This document shows positions 13,061-25,470 of a stretch of 64,000 nt of DNA, in pieces. The notes below the pieces were generated by a model. The model was not told the origin of the DNA. It was given only the letters and a program-made list of their open reading frames with translations, and ran no database searches. Every line of letters starts with the position of its first letter. Position 1 is the first letter of the stretch. This DNA is from Rhopalosiphum padi (Eukaryota > Arthropoda > Insecta > Hemiptera > Aphididae), in contig NC_083597.1 in assembly GCF_020882245.1 (NCBI RefSeq), forward strand, positions 51,004,152 to 51,068,151. The letters are read 5' to 3'. The position numbers and the translations under genes were made by a program.

Positions 13061-14400
13061 TTTCGAAGAGAAACTCCCCATTTTCCTGAAATACCACCCT
13101 TCTTTACTATATATATTACTGACATTTCCCAGAATTAACAGCTCATGGTCCCGAGTTACTGTTGAAAACTTCAATATTATAATATCATGTATGATACACG
13201 TACGATACGCACATATATTACATCAAATATGGTATACGTTTAAAATTCAAGTAGAATAATATATATAAGAGCATAATATTAATATCATGACACCACGACG
13301 GGAAATTATTGTGATGTCATTTTACCTAACCTTTATGGTAATAATATTATTTTTTTCTGTAATCTATACCTTAACTGGAAAATTTATAGGAAATATGTAA
13401 ATATAACATAACAACAAATAAAAAATAGTTAAGTTAGATATATAATTTACAAATTATAACTATACTGTTATGATTATACTGTATATAATATAATGTATTA
13501 AAACTAAATTGATTATGTTATTAAGTTTCTATTACAGAAAATATGCATACGCTTGCCTTTTGTATTTTAAATGTATTATAATCACGGAAATAAAATTAAA
13601 ATAATGTTCATTTTTTTAAATCACACTTATATTTTCGTAATAAAGACAATTATTTAGAAAATAAATTACTGCAATAGTTTTCGAATTACAAATATTCAAT
13701 TAATATTTCTTGCCGCACCACACAGAAGTTATTATTTTTAATGCATTGAATCAAATTTATTAGGTAAAACTGATCTTATAAAATAAAATTATGTCTTTTT
13801 TAAATAAAATAATATATTGTTATACTTATATACGTACAGTCTACACGCTACTACACAATTAATAATATATATATTATGATAAGCAAATAATACTGTGAAG
13901 AACTTAATGAAAGAAGACAATACCCAGTGATGGAATTAATCTTAATTTTTTATTTTTTTTTTTTATTTTTATTTACACAGTAGTTTAACAATATGCTTAT
14001 ATACCGTTATAAATGTATTTTAGTTGAAAATCGCGTTACAAAGAATCATAATGAAATATTCAAATATTTCGAGAAAAACTTTGAAACGAGTTACGCATAG
14101 TATACCCACATCTGCCTACACTAGACTATCCGAAACGCGTGAAATATGTATATACTAAATTACCTATGTGTATAGTGCGAACAATGTTACGACGATAATT
14201 GTATTCATGCATTTTATGTACATTGGCTTACTATTCACACTCCAATGACGTATTATACGATATAACACACATCAGCACATTATTGTAGGTACGCTGCATA
14301 TCATTGTGTGCGCGTCGGTAAATTCTAAATAAAATAATTCAATAGCTGTTTGACGAAAAATTCGAAAATATATTTATACTTATTATTTTTGTATTTTATA
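13061..14400. other. AT-rich non-coding DNA
   Basis: Uniformly AT-rich with poly-T tracts near 13,945-13,965. I see no gene-like or repeat-element structure. Confidence 0.6.
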
Positions 14401-14954
14401 ACCGAACAAAAGGACCCGTAGGCATTTGACTCGGCGTGTGTGTACACTACTGTTATATATTTTATTGTAAGGGTTAAAGATGAAAATTTGATGAGGATGT
14501 TTGCGGTCGATGAGCAGATAAAACGTGATTTTTTGGGGGCCACGGCAAAAATAAATCACGCAGTGTACCATTGTGCCGAGTACTTGGCCGTACCGCGTAA
14601 AAGAGAAAACACCTTTTTTTTATTACCAATGCATTATACATGTATATAGACTATAGGTATACAGCGTATCTGGTGTGATATAGACCGTTCGGATTAACGG
14701 GGGATTAGGTATTGTATTGGGTGTTTTTTTTCGGTCTGGCTGTGCCGCGGAGGGTGCAAGACGAGTACCTACCTAACCCATATAGTTGGTAGATAGGAAG
14801 TAAACGTGTATAGGCACTCTCGACAAAATCGCGTATAATCTCGATGTTTATCTTAGGTCCGCATTGTTATTGTAATTACAATTCCGGAGTTGTGAACCGA
14901 AAATTTAATTGGCGCTCACACACGCACGCATGCGCTTGCACGCACATACACACA

Positions 14955-14988
<34 letters not shown>

Positions 14989-15060
14989 TTGCACTTGCAG
15001 CGGACCGGGGAAATTCGTTTTATCTCTGTACGAATATTTATGGATAATTCATCATTATTA
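14401..15060. other. Mixed-composition non-coding DNA with CA repeat
   Basis: Somewhat GC-richer. The plus frame at 14,440-14,649 starts with GTG, and its middle part is balanced in composition but has no motif I recognise. A long CA microsatellite follows at 14,957. Confidence 0.5.
14957..14985. repeat. (CA)n microsatellite
   Basis: About fourteen uninterrupted CA units, preceded by diverged CA-rich sequence from about 14,918. Confidence 0.95.
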
Positions 15061-16439
15061 TTAACATCATATACGTCACTTCGTGCCCAAGTTGGTGTCT
15101 ATACCAAAGTCACGTCTTTAACATTCTGTTGGATGAAGTTTTTTCGTTATTATTTAAGGCCTATTAACAATACGCAATATGGTAATTTTAATTTCAACGG
15201 TTAAAAGAAAACCCTAACTGAACAACATTCTTTAGCTACTGCACCGTTGTATGTAAATGGTTATTGCTACAAATTACAATATCGAAAACAATCAGAATAA
15301 TATAGTCATAATTAGCAACATCACTTTTTTTATACACGTAACACACTCGTTGTATTTGTCCTTTATATTATGATAAATTATTATTTCTTTTGTACAACAG
15401 GAAAATAATCTGTGCTTATTATTATAATTATTATTGATTCGACACGAAGTTTATATTACAATAGAGTTTAAAATGATACTATTAATCGTGAATAAATAAT
15501 AATTGTAAACCAAATAAAATATTACATTTGTGGATTAAAATATACGAGTAACTACAGAGTACAGACATTATTTAAGTAGTTTATATAACATGCTAATCAA
15601 TTTATTTTTTAAAGCATAATAATCAGAGTTTTCGTTAAATATATTCGTATGTTTTATTTTTAATATGAATAATAGTGAAATTGTACAGCTTTAGTAAAAT
15701 CACTCAAAATAAATTGTTGTTAAATAACCTGTTTTTAACGGATAAGATTTCTTCACACGCATTAAGTTTTTATATACCTACCCTTTCCAGAACTTAAATA
15801 TTAAATCTAAAACTAACATTAAAACTTTTGAATTACCTACTGACACCGTTTAAAAAACATAACTTTAATATTATTTAAAACTATTTAATTATACAATTTA
15901 TTTTACAATGTAATTTAATATTTTTACACCTAATTAAATATTAGCATACATAAGATATAACTTAAAATAATAATTATAATATAAATTTTATTTTTATACA
16001 TATTCATAATAAGCTATATATAATATTTAGGCTGTATGGAAAATAATTATTAATGAAAATACACATTAAAGAAGTATCCATTTTTTTTAAGTTATTTAAT
16101 TATTTAATGAAGCGTAAATATTATTATAATTTTTAATTAAATATATATTATAATTCGAGTAGCAATTGTTTTAAAATAATTTTATTTTATTAATATAATT
16201 TGTTAATAGTTTAGACGGTTAGGACCGTATATATAATTAAACACTATGCAAAAATAAAATATATGATTTTAATGATAATTAATAATTATTTCATAGATCT
16301 GTATTTTTCTCGAATAAAAAAATTATCATCGATTTCTTTAAAATAAACGTTTAAACTAAAGTTATTCGTTTACGTATAATACTAAAACTTTAGACACTCA
16401 AAAAATAAAACAAATGGATCTCAAATAAATAATAATAAG
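15061..16439. other. Very AT-rich non-coding DNA
   Basis: Among the most AT-rich parts of the window, especially 15,590-16,340, with T-runs, A-runs and ATTTA-type motifs. No open frame is convincing. A scaffold-attachment function would be speculation. Confidence 0.6.
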
Positions 16440-16850
16440 GTTCAGAAACGATTTTTTTCCAGCTTAAGTACCCCAACGTGTACTTCCAACTACATAATTT
16501 GCAGAGCTTTCTAAAAGCACGAAATCACCGTAGTTTCCCTTTGCTATACTTATTTTGTATTTTTAAACCTTTGAATTTCACTTCAAGGAAACCCGAGTGG
16601 CGCGTAGCCCGAAAGTCGTTTACATTGAGAAAACATTAAAGTCGTTGAAGTGTTCTTTTGTACCAACATGCGATCATTCCTGTTTGTTTTCCATTTCGCG
16701 CATTCCATTCCCTTGAGTTTCTTTCCTATATATTTTTATGCGTCGTCATCACTCTTTCTCAAATTTCACTCTTCACACCCACGAGTTCGAACTCTAATCA
16801 TCAGTTTCGAGAGTACTGACCATAATATTTTTTCTTCACAGTAGTATAAT
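16440..16850. other. GC-balanced block of unknown origin
   Basis: Composition rises sharply above the flanks. On the minus strand it contains GGGCTACGCGCCACTCGGG and then GAAGTGAAATTCAAAGG, which resembles phrases I recall from dispersed aphid repeats. On the plus strand it ends in a pyrimidine tract and TTCTTCACAG at about 16,832-16,841. The plus frame 16,650-16,844 is Phe/Ser-rich and not recognisable. It could be a repeat fragment or an exon-sized conserved block. Confidence 0.2.
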
Positions 16851-17174
16851 ATAAATTGCGACTATGTTGTAGGTTACTACTTAATTGAAAATTAACTGAT
16901 AAAAATAATATCTATATCTAATAAAAGTAAGAAATTATATAAAAGTTCTTTTTAAGTATTATCAGTGTAATAATAATAATTAAAATGTAATATAATTGTT
17001 GTAGAAATGAAAATGTTTTTTTTTTGCTTTGCCTAATATAAATTTATTTATCTTAAATATCACAGAAGGTACAACTGTTTCTTAAAAAAAATAAAAACAT
17101 TTTTTTTTAAATAATTAAAAATTGATTTGAGTTAATAAACTATAATTTAATATATTTTTATCGCCAGAAAAAAA
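16851..17174. other. AT-rich non-coding DNA
   Basis: Nothing specific seen. Confidence 0.6.
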
Positions 17175-17539
17175 AATAGAAATATTGCTTTGCATTCGGG
17201 TACATAGATTACTTGCATGTAAATGTATTGTTGTAATGTTGTATACATAACAAAATATACGAAGCGGGAGTCAACAAATACCGATTCGACAAAAATTAAT
17301 AATTAAATTGTCGACGGCGATGACAAAAACGGAGCGATCGGGCAGTCGTGGTGTGTTACGGCTGACAACTGTTTTATTTTAAAATATCTTTAATTATTTC
17401 GTTGTGTTATATGTTTATTTTATTTCAATTAATATAACTTAGTTTTTATTCTAATATCGAGGTACGCACCCAAGCGTTTGTGGCGAGGAAACACTTTAGT
17501 AGAAAATAGCAAGACACTATAATACCTTATTTCTCTTCC

Positions 17540-17559
17540 AGTACTCGTTATCGTGGTCA
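17540..17559 (+). repeat. Direct repeat, copy 1 (20 bp)
   Basis: AGTACTCGTTATCGTGGTCA, identical to 17,635-17,654 and offset by 95 bp. The sequence is not low complexity, so a chance repeat this close is unlikely. Confidence 0.85.
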
Positions 17560-17590
17560 GTTGTTTGAGAGTAAAGCAACCTTAGAGTTG
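17557..17590 (+). promoter_or_regulatory. Candidate TATA-less core promoter (Inr + DPE)
   Basis: TCAGTT at 17,557-17,562 matches the arthropod initiator, with A+1 at 17,559. AGTTG at 17,586-17,590 matches the downstream promoter element RGWYV at exactly +28 to +32, the required spacing. It lies in a GC-balanced island (about 17,175-17,770) within AT-rich DNA. A usable 5' splice site (TGA|GTAAGC) follows at 17,670. Drosophila LINE-type retrotransposons use the same Inr+DPE layout, so this may be a host transcript promoter or the head of a decayed element. No reverse-transcriptase frame follows. Confidence 0.35.
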
Positions 17591-17634
17591 TAACGTATAA
17601 ACTCTGCGAGGTCTTATTAAATTGTCCTTTGGGT

Positions 17635-17654
17635 AGTACTCGTTATCGTGGTCA
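17635..17654 (+). repeat. Direct repeat, copy 2 (20 bp)
   Basis: Exact second copy of 17,540-17,559. Identity ends just after the A of TCA. It also lies in the loop of an inverted repeat: TCCTTTGG at 17,625-17,632 and CCAAAGGA at 17,655-17,662. Confidence 0.85.
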
Positions 17655-17770
17655 CCAAAGGATTGTTGAGTAAGCGCTTACCGCAGGTGTCGATACTACT
17701 TGTTTGACGGTTTGGGAATCGGATACCGAGATAACTATTTTATATGTAAACCATCGCGTGACGTATACGA

Positions 17771-19000
17771 CAGTATAAAATAATAATACTATATTATATT
17801 GATTGCAATTCTAAATTTGTTAATCATTATTAATTAAATTATTAATTTATTAATTTGTTTTTAATTATTAAATAATATGCCTGTGACTTGCTATAAAAAC
17901 AATGTACTGCAACTGAATATTATTACAATAGTTAGATAACAGATTTAATATAATATAATATTATACATAACTTATTTTTCTTCAAAATATTTTTTAAAAA
18001 ATAGGGTTGCGAACATTATAGTCTTGAATATTTTGATGCTTTAAAAATTATAAATTAAATTAATTTTTAATAATGGTTTTTTTATTAATTTTAAATTATT
18101 CATATATTTGTACAGACTACAGTTATAGTAGTCATATTAATTTTTAATCCATAATATAAAATGAATATATTAACTACATTTTTAAATATATATTATAATG
18201 CCTTTAATGGTTTTTATGTTAGAATGAAAGCTAAAAAATTACAATTTTGAAAAATTAAAACTAATAACTTAATTTTATAAAAAATATTTTCATAAGTTGA
18301 ATTGATTGACACGAATAAAAATTTAAAGCCGAGCGAATATTATATGATTTGTATTTAATAAAATGAAACGATAGAAAAATTAACATTTACAATTTCTAAT
18401 CTTAATTATTTTAAAGTTTTGCTTTTAAGTCAACACGTTTATTAATTTAATATAGATCATCTAAATTCTTTTTTAAAATCTTATTTTCAGATATTTGTTT
18501 ATCTAATTTCAATTTTAATGCTTAATGTATTTTTTTTTTTTTATGTACACGATTTTAAATATTTGAATACCTACATAATATATAATAGTTTAAATGTGCT
18601 ATTTTTTATAGCTGTTATAAATATATAACGTACGTTGTATAATTATTTAAAATTAATTATACATTCTCTAATTATCTACAAATGGTACAATTTCATTGAT
18701 AATTGTAATTATTATTATTTTTTATTTATATTATTTATGATTTTTACCATATACCTATTATTTTATGGTATCCTAGTTACTTTTATTAAAATAATAACTT
18801 TATCATATATTAATATACCTAATGTGATTTATAATATGTCGCACTAACAATTAATAAATTAAACTTTTTTTCTTAAATTTTGGAGAGTTTTTTAAGCATA
18901 TTTTACATTTTAGCTTTTTTGTTATGAGCACATTTTATCGATTTTAACTTCTATAACTTCCAAATCCAAGTAATAATATTATACATATGTACGTAAACCA
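17771..19000. other. AT-rich non-coding DNA
   Basis: Very AT-rich. The plus frame 18,635-18,847 is Ile/Tyr/Phe-rich because of composition and does not resemble a mitochondrial or nuclear protein that I know. Confidence 0.6.
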
Positions 19001-19349
19001 TTTCAGTAGTCATTCGAAGAGTGGCAGATGGGAAAATGTCTTTTATCATTCGTGTCATTCTGTCAATGATAAGAAGGTTATGCAACGTGAAGGTTCAGAG
19101 TGAGAAGCCCAAAATGCGATTAGTCCAGTGACAGGAAAAGCCGAGGGAGAGAACTTTTGCCCGGGAACAGCCCGAAGAGAGAAAATTTCTTTATTTTATC
19201 TTTTCGGAAAGGGTGGTGGTGGTTTAGGCAACATTCAAAGGAGTATATGCAAACTAATGGTGTCTGGGTGCGGGCGAGTGGCGGTGACGGTGGCGTCAGC
19301 GGAAAGGGATGGAAATAGCATTTCGCATCCCTCGCGGAAGAAACCTTTA

Positions 19350-19612
19350 TACACACACGTACGTACGTGAGCATGCGCGCACGTACACACGTCCCTGGGC
19401 CAGCAAAGAAGACCCACACACGCACTCACACACATACATATGTGTATACTGTACATAAACACGAACGTGCACACACTCGCACAAGCACATACACACACAT
19501 AAATCAATAAAACGACCGGAGGGATGCTTTCTAAAGAGCACACACACGATAACATATACACACGCACACACACACACGCACACACACACACAATCGGCAC
19601 ACCCCCGCCTCA
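19350..19612. repeat. CA-rich diverged microsatellite tract
   Basis: Many ACAC and CACACG runs broken by point changes. The longest clean runs are around 19,559-19,593. Confidence 0.8.
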
Positions 19613-19829
19613 CACATACCACCCCCGGAGGCATTTGTTATTTACCGTGTGCGCTGTGGGTGAAACCGCCCTCAACCCCCTCATCGCCCTCGCCACGGCT
19701 TTAACGCTGTGACCGGCGGGTGGTGTCCGCCGCCCATATATCATCCCTCTCAGCCTATTGGGCCCAACGTTCCCGCCAATCGGCTTCCTTTTCCATAACA
19801 AGTACACGTACGTATATGTACTATATAAC

Positions 19830-19852
19830 AGTGTGTGTGTGTGTGAGTGTGT
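19830..19852. repeat. (GT)n microsatellite
   Basis: A nearly perfect GT run with one GA step, continuing as diverged TG-rich sequence to about 19,870. Confidence 0.85.
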
Positions 19853-20190
19853 ATGCGCCTGTGTGTATATGCTCACGAGTATATACACGACCTACACACA
19901 TGCGTGGGCTCTCTTTGGCAGGCGGGCGTTTGAATTCTAGGAAATTGGTTTTACCGTCTCCTCCGCCGCTGACGCCGCCGCCGTCCCTAGCGCGAAAGTA
20001 ACAAGGACCGAAAAAAGGACCGTAAAAAAAAAGAGGTATTTTTTATCTTTAGCCGATTACACGTCTTGCAGAACTCCCGGAGAGCGCGCATGACGTGTAA
20101 TAAAAATAAGAAAAAAATAACTCCCTCTCCCACCGTTAAAAGCATATATATATACGCGCGAGCATCTCAAAACGCGTGACGCGCGCTAGT

Positions 20191-22560
20191 CCTATAATAT
20201 TATAATATATATAAATGGGTATAGTGTTGCGTAATACATAAAAGGATAAAAAAAAAAAAGGAATAAATAATATACTTTGGAAACGAAACATCAGAGATCC
20301 AATAGGTACGTGTATCGTATAATTTACATACAAAGTATATTTTCATATTATATTTTATAATTGTAGTATTATTTTAGCAGAAAATTACTAAGTCGAGCAG
20401 TTATCGCGCTGGATTGTTAACAGATTTATTTTTAAATTAAGCGTGTTGTAATCTCAAAGAAACGTCAATGACTGTTTTAACAAAGCCGCAATAAAAATAT
20501 TTACAAAGTTAAATAAACTGTTTGATAATTAAAGTATAATCTTCCATAAATAATTAGTCAACATTTATACAAGCAAACCAATAACGGGTTTTCAAATGAA
20601 AATAATAAAAAATTCTATAGTATTTTATAGTAGTAAAAATAATCAAATTAAGTCTTATAAAGCTTTAAAACTTTTTTTTATTAATATCGTCACTTGAGTA
20701 ATAAACAGATACTATTACTGAGGTTATAATAAACTTATTGTAAAGTTTTCATTACTCTGCGTTACACAAACTATAGATCTAAAACAGAACATTTATTTTG
20801 TAAATCAGTGTTTGTGTTTTATAATAATTTAAAATAGGTGCTTGTTGTAGTAAAATACGGGTAAAAAAGTGATAGTATTTTGACTATTTTTACCAGTATT
20901 CATTAAATTCTTATTTTAGTTTCTGAGCAAAGAAATGAATATATTTGTTTTATAAAGGTAGTGTTAAAAAACTTAAACAATTAATAAAGGTTCATCATTA
21001 GTAATGTTCTTGTTGGAATTAAAAAGCAAAGTTTTGTGGAGCGTTTCAGCGTTTATATTTCACGAGTTTTATTTAAATTCAAATTAATAAGAAATAAGAT
21101 GATTACATGTAAAATAATGATTATTCTTCGGAAATTTTTGTTATTTGGTTGTAATTCAAAAAATAATTAATTGTAAGAATTTGAAACTTTGCACTATTAT
21201 TTAAATTATTACATATTAATATTTGATAACATTATCAAAATATTAAGTTTCATTTTAAGTTATTTCTAAACATTTAAACTTTGATATATTTATTTGTAAA
21301 TATTGATAACAATTTTTTGGCTTAGTCAAAAAGTTTAAAAATGTAAAACATTATAGCAATTTAAGAATTATTAGTAATAAATAATATGGACAATTTTTTT
21401 AGCAGTAATTTATTTTTCTTAAAATGATTAAGGAACAAGATATTTAGTTATTTCTTGTGAATCAAAAGATATTTTTCTTATTGACTAAAATTTTTTTATC
21501 ATAACATATATTATTGCTACTATGCACATTAAAATTTTAAAATTGTTTAAATTAATTATCAGCTATTTAAACCATGAACGGTACACGAACCTAAATTTAC
21601 ATAGTTATATAACACTTCAGTATTGCATTTTAAGTTAATAACATCTAGTACTATAATTATATGAAATAATATTATAGTACAATAAAACATTCTGTACCAG
21701 AAAAAATAATTAATCCCAAGCAAATATGTCATAAGCGTAGAAAGATACACTGTATTATAATAATATCGATACGTATAAATTATATGCAATTCTTTTTGTC
21801 TTTTAACAGTCTTATTATTAATAGATGATCTTTGTAAGTACAGCTTATTGTTCAACATACTTTAAAATTATCATTTTCTATACTTTATTTGAGTTAAAAT
21901 AAGTTATTATTAAACAACATAGCTTCGAAACAAATATTTTCTAAAAAAGTTAGTATATTATTTTATTTAGATATACATATTACATATTATAGAAATAAAA
22001 AAAAGTATTACCCATCTATAAGTTACCGACAAAAAAAATACGTTTGAAAAATACCAAAGTAATAACCACGAGTTACAAATTTTAATAAAATAAAAAAAGT
22101 TGATTTTAAAATGAGTGACACTTTACAGAGTACTTACGTCTGTAACGAATATGTGTAATTTATTTGTGCGTTTCGCTGAAGTTAGTTTAAAAGTAGAATA
22201 ATTACGAAAATAAAATTCAAAGTAAGAGCTCTGTATACAGAAAAAGAGTGGCTGTTCAAACTCAAAATACTTTACACCATAATAGTAATTCTCAAATAGA
22301 ACCCATAGTATAGCTGAAGCCATGTCTTCCAATATTGTTATTACTATGAAATGCTTGGCGACTTTGGATTAATATGTATAAATAAATATATATAAATCGT
22401 ATTATAATTTTATTGTTGTCTAATTGGTTTTTTTTGAAGTCGATTATTATTTGTTCTCGATGGTTTGTTTGTAAGTCGCACGCATTGCACGTTATAAAAC
22501 ATGTATTTCACAACACGAAATTAATCAGTGTATAATAATGCGAGGTGCTATATAATATTA
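20191..22560. other. AT-rich non-coding DNA
   Basis: Long AT-rich sequence. Open frames (for example 21,559-21,858 on the minus strand) are AT-driven. No repeat boundary or exon was recognised. Confidence 0.6.
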
Positions 22561-23560
22561 TATTGTTACACGAACGTTTTTCTATGTAGATGGTTTTGTA
22601 AGAGTGCGAGCGGAAAAAAACGAATCGTAAAAAACAACCGACCCTTAAACGATTAAAAACCGATTTACCGTCGTCGCCGGTATATTGAACCCGGAAACAC
22701 ATTATCGGTATAATATTATATACATGTACGACGGGGCATTGTCGTTACGACAATATAAACACGATTGTACTACACGAGTAACCACCGCGCGTATGCTCAC
22801 CTCGTCTATCTGCACGCGGTGTGCGCGTTATACATATTATAGTATATTATAACTCACTGCGTTGTGCGTGTATATAGCCGTCCCGCGTGCACAAAAGTTA
22901 CTCGATGATGATAATAATAATAATATGTATGAGCACAATAATAGTAGTACACACTCGATCGAGGATGACCGGTTTGGCGAGTTTTCGTTAAAACGAAAAT
23001 TAAAAATCGGTTGTTCGGCGGCGATCGATGATGGGCACGCCGCCGATTGGGGTGGGCACGTGGCTGCGGCGAGGGGGTGGGAGGGCGCACGAGCCGTTTG
23101 TCAGAGGCGTCTCCGGTAATTGGGTGGTCAACCCGGGTGTATGCATTATGTGTGCGTGTGTGCGTGCCGAGGGAGAAAAAACGGAAAAAATGTATCGATC
23201 AGGGTCAGTGGTCAGCGCGTCCAACTGGTTTATCGGCTGCAGGCGCAGCGCACCGGCTGGAAAATATCTTGTACCGGGAGCGTCACACAATGGGGTGTGA
23301 GGGGGGCATGGGGGTTAGTGTCCGGAGATTTATGGCGTCCAGTTCCGCTTCCGGGGGCCAAGGGGTTAAAAACAACAGTCATAAACATGGGCGCAAATTG
23401 ATATTGAACACTTTTTAATGGACATTCGACACGCGATTGTCGGCGAGCAATCGGACAATATAACAATATCGTGTCCCTCCTTGGCTGAATGTAGTAATAA
23501 TATTTCAGTACACAAAATATACGCATACCCCGATCGACGCGAACGGCAATAAAATATACA
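22561..23560. promoter_or_regulatory. CpG-rich block
   Basis: GC- and CpG-rich, with a near-perfect inverted repeat ATTGTCGT-T-ACGACAAT at 22,738-22,754. The DNA around 23,000-23,130 is very GC-rich. Overlapping frames are open on both strands (22,862-23,418), which is typical of GC-rich DNA with few stop codons and not evidence of a gene. G-runs (GGGG, GGGGGG, GGGGG) lie at 23,291-23,314. Regulatory role is inferred. Confidence 0.3.
22738..22754. repeat. Short inverted repeat
   Basis: Eight-base arms ATTGTCGT and ACGACAAT around one T. Facing ATTGT/ACAAT cores resemble paired HMG-box (Sox-type) half-sites. That reading is speculative. Confidence 0.5.
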
Positions 23561-24420
23561 TAATAAATATTATATAATAATCAAGAATGGTAAAAAAAAA
23601 CTGTATAATGATATTTATGCGTAATACCGTAATGGACAAATAACAATACACGTAGTACTTTTATAACTACGAAATGTGTATAGCGCGGATGTGTACAAAT
23701 ATCACATCGGGAAGTACAAAACTCCGCTATACTTGTACAGTCGTATTAAGTATAGAAGCATACTTATTATTATAAATGTTTAACCGATAAAATATAAATA
23801 CATTTAGGTAATAGATAGGTATACTATTATATTTTGATAAAAAGTTACATGTAATACAACATTAATATTTTATTACATTATACAATTTATGCTCATATTT
23901 CATAAATCTTATGGTAAACGGCGTATATTGATTCAAAATCAAAAATGTATTTTCTCATGATGTAATCTCATACTATAAGAATTAAAACTTCTGACCATTA
24001 GAAACGGGGGTAATGAGACACATACACCGCGTTTTTAGAACAGTTTATAAATTATAACCCATAATACCTTACCACTTTTCGAAATGTAGAGTTTATAAAT
24101 AACATAAGTACACGATTTGTAACTTGCCAGTGAATGAATATGAAAAAGCAAAATATTCGTAAAATAACCGTTTTGACCAGGTAGGTATGCGTTGCTTGGA
24201 AAAATAACTTTAACGAAAATAAAAAGTATTTACTAGGAAAATCAAATTTTTCATATGAATCCTTTACGTCGATTTGTTCCTAAGAAAAAAAAACAGTCGT
24301 ATTTGGATGAGTTTTTTTTCTCTTCCTCGTTATGCTCGTTTTATAACATTGACAATATTATATTTAAGGTTTCGAGTGTCTTACACGCGGAACGAGTAAT
24401 AATAATACATTATTTTCTGC
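23561..24420. other. AT-rich non-coding DNA with one hairpin
   Basis: AT-rich. A nested inverted repeat lies at 23,678-23,732. Otherwise nothing recognised. Confidence 0.55.
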
Positions 24421-25470
24421 ATTAAATTACGCGTGATATGCAATTAGAGTGTTGGGGAGGACAACGATATCGTATTTTGACATTGATATCCGTCAAATGA
24501 GGACCGTTGTAAACAAAACGGAAAATCATTCTTTTGCCTTTTCGGTCCACGCAAAACATTCCGAAACATCTCTCACCACGTGTAATGTTATTATAACAAT
24601 ACGAGCTACACTCGTATTATATTATAGTCGTTTACCAATAACAGAGTGTTCGCCTCGCCCGCGCAAATACGAGTACAGCAGCAGTAAATGTGCTTTTATT
24701 TTTTTATCTCTCCAGTCTCCACCACACACACACACCCGCGCGCACATAATACACTCACGTAATAATATAATATAGACGTACACGTGTGCTATCTGCAAAT
24801 TTGAGTATCGAAACTGACATTTTGATAACGAGCGGGAGTTATTTTTTCGCCTCTCGCCCGCCACTCCTACGACTCATCTGCCGCGCGTCTCTCAGGACGA
24901 AAACGTATATACTTACGTATTTTTTTTTCTTTCCTCGAAAGTAAATTGTGTTGTTATACGGTGCAGGCACACGGCGCGGAGTATATGCAAAATACGAATA
25001 ATATATACATATAGGTGTATTCATATATACTTAACCTCGCGACTTTCTCGCCTCCGGCTACCGCCTCCCCCCCACCGGTCCATCGTCGTCGTATAGTCGT
25101 CTTCATCTCCGCGTCAATTTGTCTCTGAAAAGACAAAACGACACGACGGCACCCGGTTAGACGTTTGTGTGTGTACACGTGGTAGGTACAAGCGGGGACA
25201 CGTACGCGCTTTTATTATTATAACAACAATAATGAACGCTCTGGGGAGACCTCTGACGTGCGAGTCTCGCTTTTATTATTGTCACGTCGAGGTAAATTAA
25301 CCGTCACACTCGCGACAAAGGTCTACATATACGAATAAATAATATGTATGCGAATTATTATTTCTCGGGCGCGGGGTCTCGAGAGTCGCGAATAACTAGG
25401 TACACAACAGCATTATATGCGTAGGTATATACTGTATATACACACACATATATATATATATATATATTAT
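24421..25470. promoter_or_regulatory. Mixed CpG-rich block
   Basis: Patches of CpG-rich sequence (24,640-24,760, 24,840-24,900, 24,960-25,400) with CRE-like TGACGTG and GTCACGTC sites near 25,255 and 25,280. It ends in an (AT)n run. No gene-like frame is present. Regulatory role is inferred from composition. Confidence 0.25.
25448..25467. repeat. (AT)n microsatellite
   Basis: About ten AT units following a short CA run. Confidence 0.9.

Larger units (their letters stand above)
19001..20190. promoter_or_regulatory. CpG-rich block flanked by CA and TG tracts
   Basis: A GC-rich block with a diverged CA-rich tract (about 19,350-19,612), a GC-rich core (19,612-19,790) and an oppositely oriented TG tract (19,830-19,852 and diverged onward). 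The core and its edge carry ATTGG and CCAAT motifs (near 19,758 and 19,777). Open frames on both strands through it are repeat-derived. A promoter or enhancer role is inferred from composition and motifs only. Confidence 0.3.

Noticed and set aside
18635..18847. Hydrophobic AT-rich frame suggesting a nuclear copy of mitochondrial DNA
   Set aside because: It does not resemble any mitochondrial protein, tRNA or rRNA that I know, and the composition alone explains it.
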